Of a DNA stretch of 64,000 nt, positions 1 through 8,647 are shown one piece after another. A model generated the notes under the pieces. It was not told the origin of the DNA. It ran no database searches and was given only the letters and a program-made list of their open reading frames with translations. The position numbers and the translations under genes are program-made. Numbering within the stretch: position 1 is the stretch's first letter; the number at the start of each line of letters is the position of its first letter. Source of the stretch: Lysobacter sp. Root76 (lineage in GTDB: Bacteria; Pseudomonadota; Gammaproteobacteria; Xanthomonadales; Xanthomonadaceae); contig NZ_LMIK01000005.1 of NCBI RefSeq assembly GCF_001428685.1, forward strand, positions 875,540 to 939,539. Direction: 5' to 3'.

Positions 1-1
1 C

Positions 2-82
2 GTCGTCTTGCTCGATCGGCTGCAACTGGGACAATGGCGCCCCGGCCGGCCCCTGACGGGCGAAGTGGAGATGATGGAATGA
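2..82 (+). CDS. 3' end of an unidentified gene upstream of trpC
   Basis: The frame beginning at base 2 is open from the window edge and ends at a TGA (80-82) that overlaps the trpC start in an ATGA arrangement, which is how translationally coupled genes end. Only 26 residues are present and I do not recognise them; they do not look like the usual C-terminus of TrpD, the expected neighbour. It could also be chance open frame in GC-rich sequence. Confidence 0.3.
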   Translation, partial: VVLLDRLQLGQWRPGRPLTGEVEMME

Positions 83-870
83 CCGATGTCCTGCGCACGA
101 TCCTGGCCCGCAAGGCCGAGGAGATCGAACAGCGCAGCCGGGTGCGCTCGCTGGACGACCTGCGCGTGCGCGCGGCGCAGCAGGCGCCCACGCGCGGCTT
201 CGTCGACGCGATCAAGCGCAAGCACGCCGCCGGCGAGGCCGCGGTGATCGCCGAGGTCAAGAAGGCCAGTCCGTCCAAGGGCCTGATCCGCGCCGATTTT
301 CAGCCCGCGCAGATCGCGCGCAGCTACGAGGCCGGCGGCGCGGCCTGCCTGTCGGTGCTGACCGACGTCGATTTCTTCCAGGGCAGCAACCTGTACCTGG
401 GCGAGGCGCGCGCGGCCTGCTCGCTGCCGGTGCTGCGCAAGGACTTCACCATCGACCCCTACCAGGTCTATGAGGCCCGGGTGATCGGCGCCGACGCGAT
501 CCTGCTGATCGTGGCCGCGCTCGAGGACGGGCCGATGATCGAGATGGCCGGGCTGGCGATGGAGCTGGGCATGGACGTGCTGGTCGAGGTCCACGACATC
601 GACGAGCTCGAGCGCGCGCTGCAGACCGATTGCGAGCTGATCGGCGTCAACAACCGCAACCTGCGCACCTTCGAGGTCTCGCTGGACACCAGCATCGCCC
701 TGCGCGACGCCGTGCCGCGCGACCGCACCCTGGTCACCGAGAGCGGCATCGCCACCGGCGCCGACGTGGCCAAGATGCGCGCGGCCGGCATCGAGACCTT
801 CCTGATCGGCGAAAGCTTCATGCGCGAACGCGACCCGGGCGCGGCCCTGCAGCGGCTGTTCGCGGCATGA
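79..870 (+). CDS. trpC: Indole-3-glycerol phosphate synthase TrpC
   Basis: Cytoplasmic TIM-barrel enzyme that closes CdRP to indole-3-glycerol phosphate in tryptophan synthesis. The 263-residue length is normal for the family. Visible signatures are [11 protein letters not shown] (about residues 58-68, catalytic lysine region), LRKDF (119-123), LVEVHD (168-173), GVNNRNL (189-195) and VTESGI (219-224). A longer frame upstream exists, but the ATG at 79 matches the family N-terminus and overlaps the stop of the preceding frame. The gene is a stand-alone trpC, not fused to trpF, and it overlaps the next gene by four bases, so both are probably one transcript. Confidence 0.95.
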   Translation: MTDVLRTILARKAEEIEQRSRVRSLDDLRVRAAQQAPTRGFVDAIKRKHAAGEAAVIAEVKKASPSKGLIRADFQPAQIARSYEAGGAACLSVLTDVDFFQGSNLYLGEARAACSLPVLRKDFTIDPYQVYEARVIGADAILLIVAALEDGPMIEMAGLAMELGMDVLVEVHDIDELERALQTDCELIGVNNRNLRTFEVSLDTSIALRDAVPRDRTLVTESGIATGADVAKMRAAGIETFLIGESFMRERDPGAALQRLFAA

Positions 871-1607
871 GCGCGGAGGGGCGCTTCCCGCCCGCGCGCG
901 AGGACGCGCCGCTGGTGGTGTTCGACTTCGACCACACCCTCTACGACGGCGATTCCGGCAGTCACCTGTTCGCCTGGCTGATCCGGCGCTCATGGTGGCG
1001 GCAGCTGCTGGCGCTGCTGATCGCGCCGGTGTTCGGGCCGATGATCGCGTTCCTGCCGACCCGGCGGGTCGGTATTTCCGGATTCGTCTGGGTCGGTTCG
1101 GTCGGCATGGGCGGACGCCGCGAGTTCGACGCCGCCATCGACCGCTACGTCGCCGCGCACACCGACGAGATCCGGCGCCGGCTGCTGCCGGTGGCGCTGG
1201 ACGTGCTGCATCACCACCGCGAGCGCGGCGACCGGGTGGTGATCGCCACCGGCGCGCCGCCGGAGCTGGCGCGCGCGATCCTGGCCTTCGTCGCCCACGA
1301 GGACGTGCCGGTGGTCGGCACCCTGGTCGGTCCGCGCCTGGGCGCGGTCGGCGCGCTGCGCCACTGCCACTCCGAAATGAAGATGACCATGCTGCGCGAG
1401 GCGGGCTATACCGCGCCGGTCGAGGTCGCCTATTCCGACAGCAGCGCCGACCTGCCGCTGCTCAAGGCCGCGCGCCGGCCGGTCGTGGTCAACCCGAAAC
1501 CGCGCCGGATCGAGATGTTCCGGCAGGTGCTGCCCCCGGGCACGCCGATCCTCAATTGGGGTTGCCCCGGGCGCGGCGGCGACGCGGTGGCCTCGGCGGC
1601 GGGCTAG
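867..1607 (+). CDS. HAD-superfamily (subclass IB) phosphatase
   Basis: A 246-residue protein with the HAD nucleophile motif DFDHTL (residues 20-25; D20 and D22 expected catalytic), a motif II threonine in VVIATGAPP, and a late acidic motif [11 protein letters not shown] followed by VVNPKP, which together resemble phosphoserine-phosphatase-like IB hydrolases and phosphatidylglycerophosphatase C (PgpC). A hydrophobic stretch around residues 38-60 fits membrane association as in PgpC. The start ATG overlaps the trpC stop (ATGA). The substrate is not determined by the sequence; PgP or a lysophosphatidate-type lipid phosphate is the most likely guess. Confidence 0.75.
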   Translation: MSAEGRFPPAREDAPLVVFDFDHTLYDGDSGSHLFAWLIRRSWWRQLLALLIAPVFGPMIAFLPTRRVGISGFVWVGSVGMGGRREFDAAIDRYVAAHTDEIRRRLLPVALDVLHHHRERGDRVVIATGAPPELARAILAFVAHEDVPVVGTLVGPRLGAVGALRHCHSEMKMTMLREAGYTAPVEVAYSDSSADLPLLKAARRPVVVNPKPRRIEMFRQVLPPGTPILNWGCPGRGGDAVASAAG

Positions 1608-1612
1608 GGATC

Positions 1613-1639
1613 GGAATTGGGATTGGGATTGGGATTGGG
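1613..1639 (+). repeat. Short GGGATT tandem repeat
   Basis: Four imperfect 6-base units (GGAATT then three GGGATT) lie just after the stop codon of the HAD gene. The same word recurs in the inverted repeat between holC and valS. It starts a 311-base gene-free stretch (1608-1918) that otherwise holds only palindromic repeats. Confidence 0.7.
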
Positions 1640-1663
1640 CCTGCGTCGGCTTGCGGGGTGTCG

Positions 1664-1732
1664 CGATCGCGGCTTACGCCGCTCCCACAGAAGGCAAGTA
1701 CGACCCGCTGTGGGAGCGGCGTAAGCCGCGAT
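1664..1732 (+). repeat. Pair of inverted REP-like palindromes
   Basis: The core GGAGCGGCGTAAGCCGC occurs on the minus strand at about 1668-1686 and on the plus strand at 1712-1730, facing each other around an 18-20 base spacer. The two together can form a long cruciform or an RNA hairpin. Each unit is itself a palindrome (GCGGC...GCCGC). The same element recurs at seven or more other intergenic sites in the window. Confidence 0.85.
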
Positions 1733-1803
1733 TCGCGTGAATTCGCGCGCCGGCGCAGTGCCGAAGAAGGCTGCGGCGCTCGCCGCACTCACCATCGCTC
1801 TGG

Positions 1804-1830
1804 GGTAGGAGCGGCGTAAGCCGCGACCAC
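1804..1830 (+). repeat. REP-like palindrome, single copy
   Basis: Another plus-strand copy of the GGAGCGGCGTAAGCCGC core, here with the GGTAGGA...GCGACC flanks instead of TGTGGGA...GCGAT. It lies between converging genes (HAD phosphatase and acetyltransferase). Confidence 0.85.
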
Positions 1831-1918
1831 GCACCCCCAAGGCCCGCAGTCCTTCCGGCGCAGCCGTTCATTCCCCATCGGATAGCAGCATTCCGCCGTC
1901 GGCGGAACACTCAGGCCC

Positions 1919-2380
1919 TCAGTCGCCCAGCGCCTTAACAAACCGCAGCGAACCATCGCTGTAGCCGCAATCGCGGTAGAACGCATGCGCCTCGCTGCGG
2001 CGCAGGTTGCTGGTGACCTCGATCCGCGACACGCCGGTGCGGCGCGAAATCAGCTCGACCTCGCGCAGCAGGCGCCGGCCGATGCCCTGGCGCTGGCAGG
2101 TCGGCGATACCACCAGCGCGGTGATCCGCGCCAATTCGTTGCCGTGGACGACCGAATAGAGGGTGTAGAGCGAGACCAGGCCGCAGGCTTCGCCGTCGAT
2201 CTCGGCCAGCAGCAGGTGCTGGCGCGGATCGTGACGGACCACCGCGATGCGTTCGGCGGCCTCGTCGCGGTTGCAGGGATAGCCGAGGTCGCCGAGCAGG
2301 CGGGCGACATCGTGGGCATCGCCCAATTCCGCCGGACGCACCCGGGGTGCGGTCTCGGCGGAGGTGGCGGCGCGGCCCAT
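1919..2380 (-). CDS. GNAT-family N-acetyltransferase
   Basis: A 153-residue cytoplasmic protein with the whole GNAT fold visible: RPAELGDA near the N-terminus, the ALVVSPTCQRQGIGRRLL acetyl-CoA pyrophosphate-binding loop (R/QxxGxG/A type, about residues 90-107), and AHAFYRDCGY near the C-terminus. The acceptor substrate is unknown. It starts only 10 bases after the clp stop codon, so it is probably cotranscribed with clp. Confidence 0.85.
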   Translation of the reverse strand: MGRAATSAETAPRVRPAELGDAHDVARLLGDLGYPCNRDEAAERIAVVRHDPRQHLLLAEIDGEACGLVSLYTLYSVVHGNELARITALVVSPTCQRQGIGRRLLREVELISRRTGVSRIEVTSNLRRSEAHAFYRDCGYSDGSLRFVKALGD

Positions 2381-2390
2381 CGTCGGCGGC

Positions 2391-3082
2391 TCAGCGCGTC
2401 CCGTACAGGACGACGGTCTTGCCGCGGGCGTGGAGCTTGTTGTCGGCCTGCAGCTTCTTGAGCACGCGGCCGGCCATTTCGCGCGAGCAGCCGACCAGGC
2501 GCGACAGCTCCTGGCGCGACACCCGCAACTGGGTGCCCTGCGGGTGGCTCATGGCCTCGGGGGTTCCTTGGCCAGGTCGTGCAGGGCGCGCACGATGCGG
2601 TCGGTGACGTCGAGGAAGGCCAGACGGCCGGCCTTGCGGCTGGTATCGAGCAGGCGCCGCGAAATCTGCGCGCCGATCGCGTACAGCAGCTTGGGCGCGT
2701 CCAGCGACAGCCGGGTCAGCAGCAGGTCGTAGAGGCGCTCGTGGCCGATCTCGGCGAGCTCGCAGGTGCTGCGCGTGCGCAGGATCACCTCGCGATGGTC
2801 GCTTTCGATGAACAGGCCGAGCTCGCCGACGAATTCGCCGGGGCCGAAGTAGCCGAGCACCAGTTCGCGGCCGTCTTCTTCCTCGGTGATGATGCTCACC
2901 GAGCCGGAAACGACGTAGTACAGGGTGCTGGCGGGGTCCCCCGGGCGGAACACGTCGGTCCGCGACGGATAGCGTCGGCGGTGGCAGTGCGCCAGGAAGC
3001 GTTCGATCGTTGCGCCGTCGGGCAGCAACGGGCTATTGGTTCGACGCAGGGCAGTCAAGGGGGCTACCGGGTTGGCTGACAT
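2391..3082 (-). pseudogene. clp: Clp, CRP-family global regulator, broken by a frameshift
   Basis: Clp of xanthomonads is a CRP homologue that senses c-di-GMP and activates lytic enzyme, pilus and antibiotic genes. The first part (3082 down to about 2560) encodes the cyclic-nucleotide-like domain (for example FRPGDPASTLYYV, GYFGPGEFVGELGLF) and the dimerisation helix (LAFLDVTDRIVR). At a run of five G on the plus strand (2559-2563) the frame is lost and translation stops at 2549 after 177 residues. In the shifted frame the rest of the protein follows without interruption: EAMSHPQGTQLRVSRQEL, then the recognition helix region GCSREMAGRVLKKLQ, ending VVLYGTR at 2391. Restored, it is about 229-230 residues, the normal Clp length. 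As read, the product lacks the DNA-binding helix-turn-helix. A sequencing error at the homopolymer is at least as likely as a real mutation. Confidence 0.9.
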
Positions 3083-3304
3083 GGGATTGGGCTTAGGTTA
3101 TCGAGTGAGCTTAGGGCGAACCGGGGGATTGGGCAAATAGCGTCAACCTAAGGCACTCTACGTCACCCCAGCCCGATATGTGCAGTCCCCCGAGCAGACA
3201 GTCGCCACCCGGCGTATGACTGCGGGGTGACAGGGCGCGTTTCCCCCCGCCGCCGTTTGCCGCATAATCCGCGTCTTCGCCGTCCGACCGGGAATCCCCC
3301 TACC

Positions 3305-4096
3305 GTGGTCAAGCCGTTGCCGCGCCTGAGGTTGCAGGGTTTCAACAACCTCACCAAGGCCCTCTCGTTCAACATTTACGACGTCTGCTACGCGGTCTCC
3401 GAAGAGCAGCGCCAGCGGTACATCGAGTACATCGACGAGGCCTACAACGCCGACCGCCTGACCCAGATCCTCACGGATGTGGCGGACATCATCGGCGCCA
3501 ACATCCTCAACATCGCGCGCCAGGACTACGATCCGCAGGGCGCGTCGGTGACGATCCTGATCTCGGAAGAGCCGGTGATCGACAAGTCGGCTGCCAAGGG
3601 CGTGATCTCCGACGCCGTGGTCGCGCACATGGACAAGTCGCACATCACCGTGCACACCTATCCGGAGACCCACCCGGACAACGGCATAGCGACCTTCCGC
3701 GCCGACATCGACGTGGCGACCTGCGGCGTGATTTCGCCGCTGAAGGCCCTGAACTACCTGATCGAGAGCCTCGAGTCCGACATCGTGGTGATGGACTACC
3801 GCGTGCGCGGCTTCACCCGCGACGTGAAGGGCCGCAAGCACTACATCGACCACAAGATCAACTCGATCCAGGACTACCTGGCCAAGAACGTGAAGTCGCG
3901 CTACGAGATGCTCGACGTCAACGTTTATCAGGAAAACATCTTCCACACGAAGATGCACCTGAAGGAATTCGACCTCGACAATTACCTGTTCGAGGAGAAG
4001 GCCAAGAATCTGTCGTTCAAGGAGCGCATGAAGATCGAAGCGCGGCTCAAGCGCGAGATCGAAGAGCTGTTCCACGGCCGTAATCTGGTCGACTGA
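3305..4096 (+). CDS. speD: S-adenosylmethionine decarboxylase proenzyme SpeD
   Basis: Pyruvoyl-dependent enzyme making decarboxylated AdoMet, the aminopropyl donor for spermidine. The 263-residue protein is of the long E. coli type. Self-cleavage is expected between K111 and S112 in the [13 protein letters not shown] segment, where S112 becomes the pyruvoyl group; [19 protein letters not shown] follows as the conserved core. I chose the GTG at 3305 ([15 protein letters not shown]) because it matches the xanthomonad N-terminus; the frame is open for 78 bases further upstream without a conserved sequence. It is transcribed divergently from clp, and a strong terminator follows. Confidence 0.95.
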   Translation: MVKPLPRLRLQGFNNLTKALSFNIYDVCYAVSEEQRQRYIEYIDEAYNADRLTQILTDVADIIGANILNIARQDYDPQGASVTILISEEPVIDKSAAKGVISDAVVAHMDKSHITVHTYPETHPDNGIATFRADIDVATCGVISPLKALNYLIESLESDIVVMDYRVRGFTRDVKGRKHYIDHKINSIQDYLAKNVKSRYEMLDVNVYQENIFHTKMHLKEFDLDNYLFEEKAKNLSFKERMKIEARLKREIEELFHGRNLVD

Positions 4097-4114
4097 TCGG
4101 AACCGCGCGCAGCG

Positions 4115-4140
4115 AAAGGCCGGCGAAAGCCGGCCTTTTT
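4115..4140 (+). terminator. Intrinsic terminator after speD
   Basis: AAAGGCCGGC, a four-base loop (GAAA) and GCCGGCCTTTTT form a perfect GC-rich stem followed by a T run, 18 bases after the speD stop codon. Confidence 0.9.
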
Positions 4141-4158
4141 CGTTTCTAGGGGCTTCGG

Positions 4159-4232
4159 GGTAGGAGCGGCGTAAGCCGCGACCACGCCGGCCACCGAAGT
4201 TTCGCGGTCGCGGCTTACGCCGCTCCTACCCC
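4159..4232 (+). repeat. Pair of inverted REP-like palindromes between speD and coq7
   Basis: A plus-strand copy of the GGAGCGGCGTAAGCCGC element (4160-4186) and a minus-strand copy (4203-4232) face each other. They occupy the gap between the converging genes speD and coq7 and could act as a bidirectional stop or mRNA stabiliser. Confidence 0.85.
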
Positions 4233-4251
4233 AGGGCGGCGCTGGGCGCGC

Positions 4252-4896
4252 TCACAGCCGGTACGCCACCGTCTTCATCAGCTTCGACGCGGCCGCCATC
4301 AGGCTGGGCATTGGCGGCGGCAGCAGGCGCGCGCCCGCGGCTTCGGCGTTGGCGGCGTGGCGGGCCTCGTCTTCCTTCATGGTGCGCAGGATCGCGCGGC
4401 TGCGCGCATCGGCTTGCGGCAGCGATTCCAGGTGTTCGTCGATGTGGGCTTCGACCTGGTGCTCGGTTTCGACCACGAAACCCAGGTTCCAGCCGTCGCC
4501 GCGCAGCCCGGCCAGCGCGCCGATCGCGTAGCTGCCGGCGTACCACAGCGGGTTGAGCAGGCTGGGGCGGCTGTCGAGTTCGTCCAGACGCTGCGCGCAC
4601 CATGCCAGATGGTCGGTTTCTTCCTGCGCGGCTTCGAGCAGGTGCTCGCGCGTGGCCGCGTCGCGCGCGACCGCGGCCTGGCCGCAGTACAGCGCCTGCG
4701 CGCAGACCTCGCCGACGTGATTGATGCGCATCAGGCCGGCGGCGTGGCGGCGCTCGGCGTCGTCGAGTTCGATCTGTGCGGTGTCGGCGGCCGGGTTGGG
4801 CCGCTCGGCGCGGGGTGCGCCGAAGACGGTGTCGAGGGCGCGCTGCGCATCGCTGAGCAGGCGGTCCAGGGGAGTCAGCTCGCGGATCGTGTTCAT
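4252..4896 (-). CDS. coq7: Demethoxyubiquinone hydroxylase Coq7
   Basis: Membrane-associated di-iron enzyme that makes the C6 hydroxylation of the ubiquinone ring. The 214-residue protein shows every iron ligand of the family: E63 in NHVGEV, E93 and H96 in EETDH, E145 in ETEH, and E177 and H180 in KEDEARH. This aerobic enzyme replaces UbiF in many non-enteric proteobacteria, including xanthomonads. It starts 9 bases after the stop of the Fe-S protein gene and so is probably cotranscribed with it. Confidence 0.95.
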   Translation of the reverse strand: MNTIRELTPLDRLLSDAQRALDTVFGAPRAERPNPAADTAQIELDDAERRHAAGLMRINHVGEVCAQALYCGQAAVARDAATREHLLEAAQEETDHLAWCAQRLDELDSRPSLLNPLWYAGSYAIGALAGLRGDGWNLGFVVETEHQVEAHIDEHLESLPQADARSRAILRTMKEDEARHAANAEAAGARLLPPPMPSLMAAASKLMKTVAYRL

Positions 4897-4905
4897 GCGG
4901 CGAGT

Positions 4906-6108
4906 TTACGTTGCGGCGGGGTTCGCCGGCAGTGAATCGGGCGTGCCTTCCGCGCCGGCCTCGGCCAGCCCGGCCAGGAACTCCAGCGGATGCGCGACCG
5001 GTGCGGCGAGCGCCGCGCTCAGGTGCAGGCGGCAGCCGATGTTGGCGCTGAGCAGGCGGGTAGCGCCGCTGTCGGCGAATTGGCGCAGCAGCGGCGCGCG
5101 GTAGTCGGCGGCGCGCTCGGGCTCGGTCAGCATCTGAGTGCCGGCGGCGCCGCAACAGCCGTAACCGGCGTTCAGTTCGATCACCTCCAGCCCCGGCACC
5201 CGCGCCAGCAGACGCCGCAGGGCCGGCGCCGAACCGACCACGTTGCGCTGGGTGCAGGGCAGGTGCAGGGCGACGCGTTCGCGCTGCGGACGCAGGCGCA
5301 GGGCGTCGGCGTGGCGGTCGAGGAAGGCGATCGCATCGAGCGTGCACGGGCCGCCGTGCAGGGCCTGGGCGAGCGCTTCGTGGCAGCCGCTGGTCAGGGT
5401 CAGCACGGTGTCGACGCCGGCGAATGCGGCGCGGTTGCGGGCGCCCAGGGCCTGTGCACGGGCCTGATCGCCGGCGTGCGCGTGCAGGCTGCCGCAGCAG
5501 GTCTGGTCCTGGACCGCGCGGACCCGGTAGCCGAGGCTGCGGCAGAGCCGGGTCAGCGCGTCGCGCAATCCGGTCTCATAAGGCCCGGCGACACAGCCGA
5601 CGAACAGGGCCAGCTCGCCGCGCCGGCCGTCATCGGTGGGCTCGGTGGGGACGGTGGGGCCAGCGCGCCGGCCTGGAGGGCGCGGCAGGGGCCGCCAGGC
5701 CGTGGGCAGGACCGGGTAGGCGAGGCGATACAGCCCCAGCAGGGTCGCCAAGGCGCGCGGCCGGGCCGCCAAGGCTTCGATCCAGCGCTGCCGGCGTGCG
5801 GGCGGACGGCGCTCGCGCTGACGGTTGCGCGCCAGGGTAAGCAATTCCCCATACTGCACGCCCGCCGGGCACACGGCTTCGCAGCTGCGGCAGCCCAGGC
5901 AGTGGTCGAGATGGGTGTCGGCGACCGTGGTCGGCTCGATGGCGTCCAGGGCCCAGGCCCGCGCCACGGCGATGCGCCCACGCGGGGATTCGGCTTCCGA
6001 TCGGTCGTGGCCATAGGTCGGACAGGCCGGCAGGCACAGCCCGCACTGGACGCAGCGGTCGGCCAGCGCCACCAGCGGGTCGGCGGAGGGCAGGCGGGCG
6101 GCGGACAT
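4906..6108 (-). CDS. GlcF-like (Fe-S)-binding oxidoreductase subunit
   Basis: A 400-residue protein with two ferredoxin-type 4Fe-4S motifs, [12 protein letters not shown] (C19, C22, C25, C29) and [12 protein letters not shown], followed by two cysteine-rich CCG domains ([11 protein letters not shown] and GYGCCGAAG). This is the layout of glycolate oxidase iron-sulfur subunit GlcF and of lactate/glycerol-3-phosphate dehydrogenase partners (LldE, GlpC). No flavoprotein partner (glcD/glcE-type) is next to it; instead coq7 follows 9 bases downstream, which hints at electron delivery to the quinone pool. I placed the start at ATG 6108 ([11 protein letters not shown]); an open frame continues upstream but covers the rplM promoter region and is not conserved-looking. 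Confidence 0.8.
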   Translation of the reverse strand: MSAARLPSADPLVALADRCVQCGLCLPACPTYGHDRSEAESPRGRIAVARAWALDAIEPTTVADTHLDHCLGCRSCEAVCPAGVQYGELLTLARNRQRERRPPARRQRWIEALAARPRALATLLGLYRLAYPVLPTAWRPLPRPPGRRAGPTVPTEPTDDGRRGELALFVGCVAGPYETGLRDALTRLCRSLGYRVRAVQDQTCCGSLHAHAGDQARAQALGARNRAAFAGVDTVLTLTSGCHEALAQALHGGPCTLDAIAFLDRHADALRLRPQRERVALHLPCTQRNVVGSAPALRRLLARVPGLEVIELNAGYGCCGAAGTQMLTEPERAADYRAPLLRQFADSGATRLLSANIGCRLHLSAALAAPVAHPLEFLAGLAEAGAEGTPDSLPANPAAT

Positions 6109-6141
6109 AAAGGACGATGCTAGCACGCAGGTCCGGCCGAC

Positions 6142-6170
6142 TTGCAGGGGCTGGCCGACCCCGCTATCAT
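6142..6170 (+). promoter_or_regulatory. Sigma-70 promoter of rplM-rpsI
   Basis: TTGCAG at 6142-6147 and TATCAT at 6165-6170 are separated by exactly 17 bases, and lie 108 bases ahead of the rplM start. This leaves a 5' leader of about 100 bases that could carry autoregulation by L13 or S9; I see no family-specific leader structure in it. Confidence 0.7.
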
Positions 6171-6277
6171 TCCGCCTCTTTCGTTCCACATTCACAACGC
6201 GAGGCGAAATTCCGACGCCGCGGCCATTCTGGACGCAAGCGGAATCAGCCCGACCAGGTACCCATAGCAGATCTTTC

Positions 6278-6706
6278 ATGAAGACTTTTACCGCCAAAAA
6301 CGAGACCGTCCAGCGCGACTGGTACGTCGTTGACGCGTCGGGCAAAACGCTCGGCCGCTTGAGCTCCGAAATCGCGCGTCGTCTGCGCGGCAAGCACAAG
6401 CCCGTCTACACCCCTCACGTGGATACCGGCGATTACCTCGTGGTGATCAACGCCGAAAAGATCGCTGTCACGGGCAACAAGCTCCAGGACAAGATCTACT
6501 ACCGGTTCACCGGCTACGTCGGCAATCTGAAGAGCGAAACCCTGGGCCAGGCGCTGGAGCGCCACCCGGAGCGCGTCATCGAGATCGCCGTCAAGGGCAT
6601 GCTGCCGAAGAATCCGCTCGGTCGTGCCATGTACCGCAAGCTCAAGGTCTACAAGGGCTCCGAGCATCCGCATGCTGCCCAGCAGCCGCAGCCGTTGGAC
6701 ATCTAA
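6278..6706 (+). CDS. rplM: 50S ribosomal protein L13
   Basis: A 142-residue protein, the exact family length. It starts [15 protein letters not shown] and contains the signature [14 protein letters not shown] and the conserved [20 protein letters not shown] segment near the C-terminus. It binds 23S rRNA early in large-subunit assembly. The gene leads the classic two-gene operon rplM-rpsI, with rpsI starting 15 bases after its stop codon. Confidence 0.99.
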   Translation: MKTFTAKNETVQRDWYVVDASGKTLGRLSSEIARRLRGKHKPVYTPHVDTGDYLVVINAEKIAVTGNKLQDKIYYRFTGYVGNLKSETLGQALERHPERVIEIAVKGMLPKNPLGRAMYRKLKVYKGSEHPHAAQQPQPLDI

Positions 6707-6721
6707 GGTAAAGACACGCAC

Positions 6722-7114
6722 ATGGCTATCCAGCAGAACTACGGCACCGGCCGCCGCAAGTCTTCCACCGCTCGCGTGTACCTGCGCAAGGGCGACGGCA
6801 AGATCACCATCAACCAGCGTTCGATCGAAGAGTTCTTCGGTCGCGAGACGGCGCGCATGATCGTGCGCCAGCCGCTCGAGCTGACCCAGTCCAGCGACAA
6901 GTTCGACGTCAACGTCACGGTCGCCGGCGGCGGCATCACCGGCCAGGCCGGTGCGATCCGCCTCGGCATCGCCCGCGCGCTGGTCGAATACGACGAGACG
7001 CTGAAGTCCGAGCTGCGCAAGGCCGGCTTCATGACCCGCGACGCCCGTGAAGTCGAGCGTAAGAAGGTCGGCCTGCACAAGGCACGTCGCGCCACGCAGT
7101 TCTCGAAGCGTTAA
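6722..7114 (+). CDS. rpsI: 30S ribosomal protein S9
   Basis: A 130-residue protein with the S9 signature [12 protein letters not shown] at the N-terminus, [19 protein letters not shown] in the middle and the basic tail ending QFSKR, whose terminal arginine contacts the P-site tRNA. Second gene of the rplM operon; a T-rich segment follows, and a tRNA gene begins 42 bases downstream. Confidence 0.99.
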   Translation: MAIQQNYGTGRRKSSTARVYLRKGDGKITINQRSIEEFFGRETARMIVRQPLELTQSSDKFDVNVTVAGGGITGQAGAIRLGIARALVEYDETLKSELRKAGFMTRDAREVERKKVGLHKARRATQFSKR

Positions 7115-7156
7115 TCGCAGCAGCAATTCTGCGTTTTTTGCTAAGATTTGTTTTAT

Positions 7157-7231
7157 AGCCCCGTCGCCAAGCGGTAAGGCACCTGACTCTGACTCAGGCA
7201 TTCGGTGGTTCGAATCCATCCGGGGCTGCCA
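7157..7231 (+). tRNA. tRNA-Gln (anticodon CTG)
   Basis: A complete 75-base cloverleaf. The acceptor stem AGCCCCG pairs with CGGGGCT; the D arm is CGCCAAGCGGTAAGGC; the anticodon stem-loop is CCTGA-CTCTGAC-TCAGG with anticodon CTG reading CAG codons; the T arm is GGTGG-TTCGAAT-CCATC. The CCA end is encoded (7229-7231). The sequence is close to the E. coli tRNA-Gln family. I see no integrase or direct-repeat copy of its 3' end nearby, so the site looks unoccupied. Confidence 0.97.
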
Positions 7232-7273
7232 AACCAGGACGATCCACGCCGGCAACGGCGCGGATCGGCAACG

Positions 7274-7300
7274 AAAAACCCGCCATCCGGCGGGTTTTTT
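7274..7300 (+). terminator. Intrinsic terminator after tRNA-Gln
   Basis: AAAAACCCGCC, a short loop (ATCC) and GGCGGGTTTTTT form a GC-rich hairpin with T run 43 bases after the tRNA. Confidence 0.9.
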
Positions 7301-7310
7301 GTTTTGGGGC

Positions 7311-7355
7311 TCCGCGTCCGGATGTTCCGCGTCCGTATGTTCCGCCTCCGGATGC
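7311..7355 (+). repeat. Three 15-base tandem repeats
   Basis: TCCGCGTCCGGATGT, TCCGCGTCCGTATGT and TCCGCCTCCGGATGC follow each other head to tail directly after the tRNA terminator. The rest of the 330-base gap before the fumarylacetoacetase gene (to 7561) holds no gene I can support; a TACAAT at 7515-7520 could be a -10 box for that gene. Confidence 0.8.
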
Positions 7356-7561
7356 TCGCGGATCGGCGGCTGCGGGTTCGCTGTCGTGCTCGTCGGCAGT
7401 AGGCGTCGGGCCTGGGGCGAATCGCATCGGCGCACCGCAGCACGACTCGTCCGTCACCGCCGCTTCCCGTAGGGTGTAGGCCGGTTCGCGGGTCTGGGTC
7501 CGCGGCGATTCGGTTACAATTGAAACCATTGCGCTGCGGCGCCCTGCGATTTGAGGTCTGG

Positions 7562-8551
7562 ATGAAGCTCGGTTCCCTGAAGGAAGGCGGCCGCGACGGC
7601 ACGCTGATCGTCGTCTCCCGCGATCTGACCCGCGCCGTGCGCGCTACCGGGGTTGCCGAGACCCTGCAGCGCGCGCTGGAAGACTGGAGCAACGCCGCGC
7701 CGCGCCTTAACGCGCTGTCCGACGCGCTCAACGCCGGCACCGCCGAAGGCGCGTTCGATCTGGACTGCGCCGCGCTGGCCTCGCCGCTGCCGCGCGCCTA
7801 CGAGTTCGTCGACGGCAGCGCCTACCTGCCGCACGTGGAGCGCGTGCGTCGCGCACGCGGCGCCGAGGTGCCGGAGAGCTTCTACGTCGATCCGCTGATG
7901 TACCAGGCGGTCAGCGCCGGCTTCTACGGCCCGCGCGATCCGGTGCGCGTGGTCAGCGAGGACTACGGCATCGACCTGGAAGCCGAAGTCGTGATCGTGA
8001 CCGACGACGTGCCGATGGCAGCCACGCCCGAGCAGGCCGCCGCCCATATCCAACTGGTCGGCCTGGTCAACGACGTGTCGCTGCGCAACCTGATCCCGAA
8101 CGAGCTGGGCAAGGGCTTCGGTTTCCTGCAGTCCAAGCCGCGCTCGGCGTTGAGCCCGGTGTTCGTGACCCCGGACGAGCTCGGCGACGCCTGGCAGGAC
8201 AGCAAGGTCCACCGCCCGCTGCTGACCCACGTCAACGGCGAATGGTTCGGCGCGCCCGAGGCCGGCGTCGACATGCAGTTCAACTTCGCCCAGCTGGTCG
8301 CGCATGCGGCCAAGACCCGTCCGCTGTCGGCCGGCACCATCGTCGGTTCGGGCACGGTCGCCAACCAGGACACCTCGCTGGGCGCGTCCTGCTTCGCCGA
8401 GCGCCGCACGGTCGAAACCCTGGAGCACGGCAAGCCGCTGACCCCGTTCATGAAGTTCGGCGATACCGTGCGCATCGAGATGCTCGACGCCGACGGCCGC
8501 AGCATTTTCGGCGCGATCGAACAGCGCATCGAACAACAGCCGTCCGCCTGA
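7562..8551 (+). CDS. Fumarylacetoacetate hydrolase family protein
   Basis: A 329-residue FAH-fold hydrolase, expected to split fumarylacetoacetate into fumarate and acetoacetate at the end of the tyrosine/homogentisate route. Seen in the sequence: LEAEVVIVTDD and GLVNDVSLRN carry the acidic metal ligands of the fold, and GSGTVANQD lies near the C-terminal active-site region. The start ATG at 7562 (MKLGSLKEGGRDG) is typical of this proteobacterial subfamily; the frame is open 42 bases further up. The maleylacetoacetate isomerase gene follows, which supports the pathway assignment. Confidence 0.88.
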   Translation: MKLGSLKEGGRDGTLIVVSRDLTRAVRATGVAETLQRALEDWSNAAPRLNALSDALNAGTAEGAFDLDCAALASPLPRAYEFVDGSAYLPHVERVRRARGAEVPESFYVDPLMYQAVSAGFYGPRDPVRVVSEDYGIDLEAEVVIVTDDVPMAATPEQAAAHIQLVGLVNDVSLRNLIPNELGKGFGFLQSKPRSALSPVFVTPDELGDAWQDSKVHRPLLTHVNGEWFGAPEAGVDMQFNFAQLVAHAAKTRPLSAGTIVGSGTVANQDTSLGASCFAERRTVETLEHGKPLTPFMKFGDTVRIEMLDADGRSIFGAIEQRIEQQPSA

Positions 8552-8647
8552 CGGCAGCGGCGCACCGGACGAGAGGTATCCCCGGCGCGCCGGCCAACGG
8601 CTAAGGTGACGGTCGATCCGGCACGACGGCAGATCCAGGGACAGGCA

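Noticed and set aside
3141..3146. TTGACG on the minus strand as -35 box of clp
   Set aside because: No acceptable -10 sequence at 16-18 bases; not supportable as a promoter.
3158..4075. 305-codon open frame opposite speD
   Set aside because: Complement-strand shadow rich in valine, leucine and histidine; speD is unambiguous on the other strand.
7157..7231. tRNA-Gln as attachment site of a genomic island
   Set aside because: No integrase, no second copy of the tRNA 3' end and normal composition on both sides.
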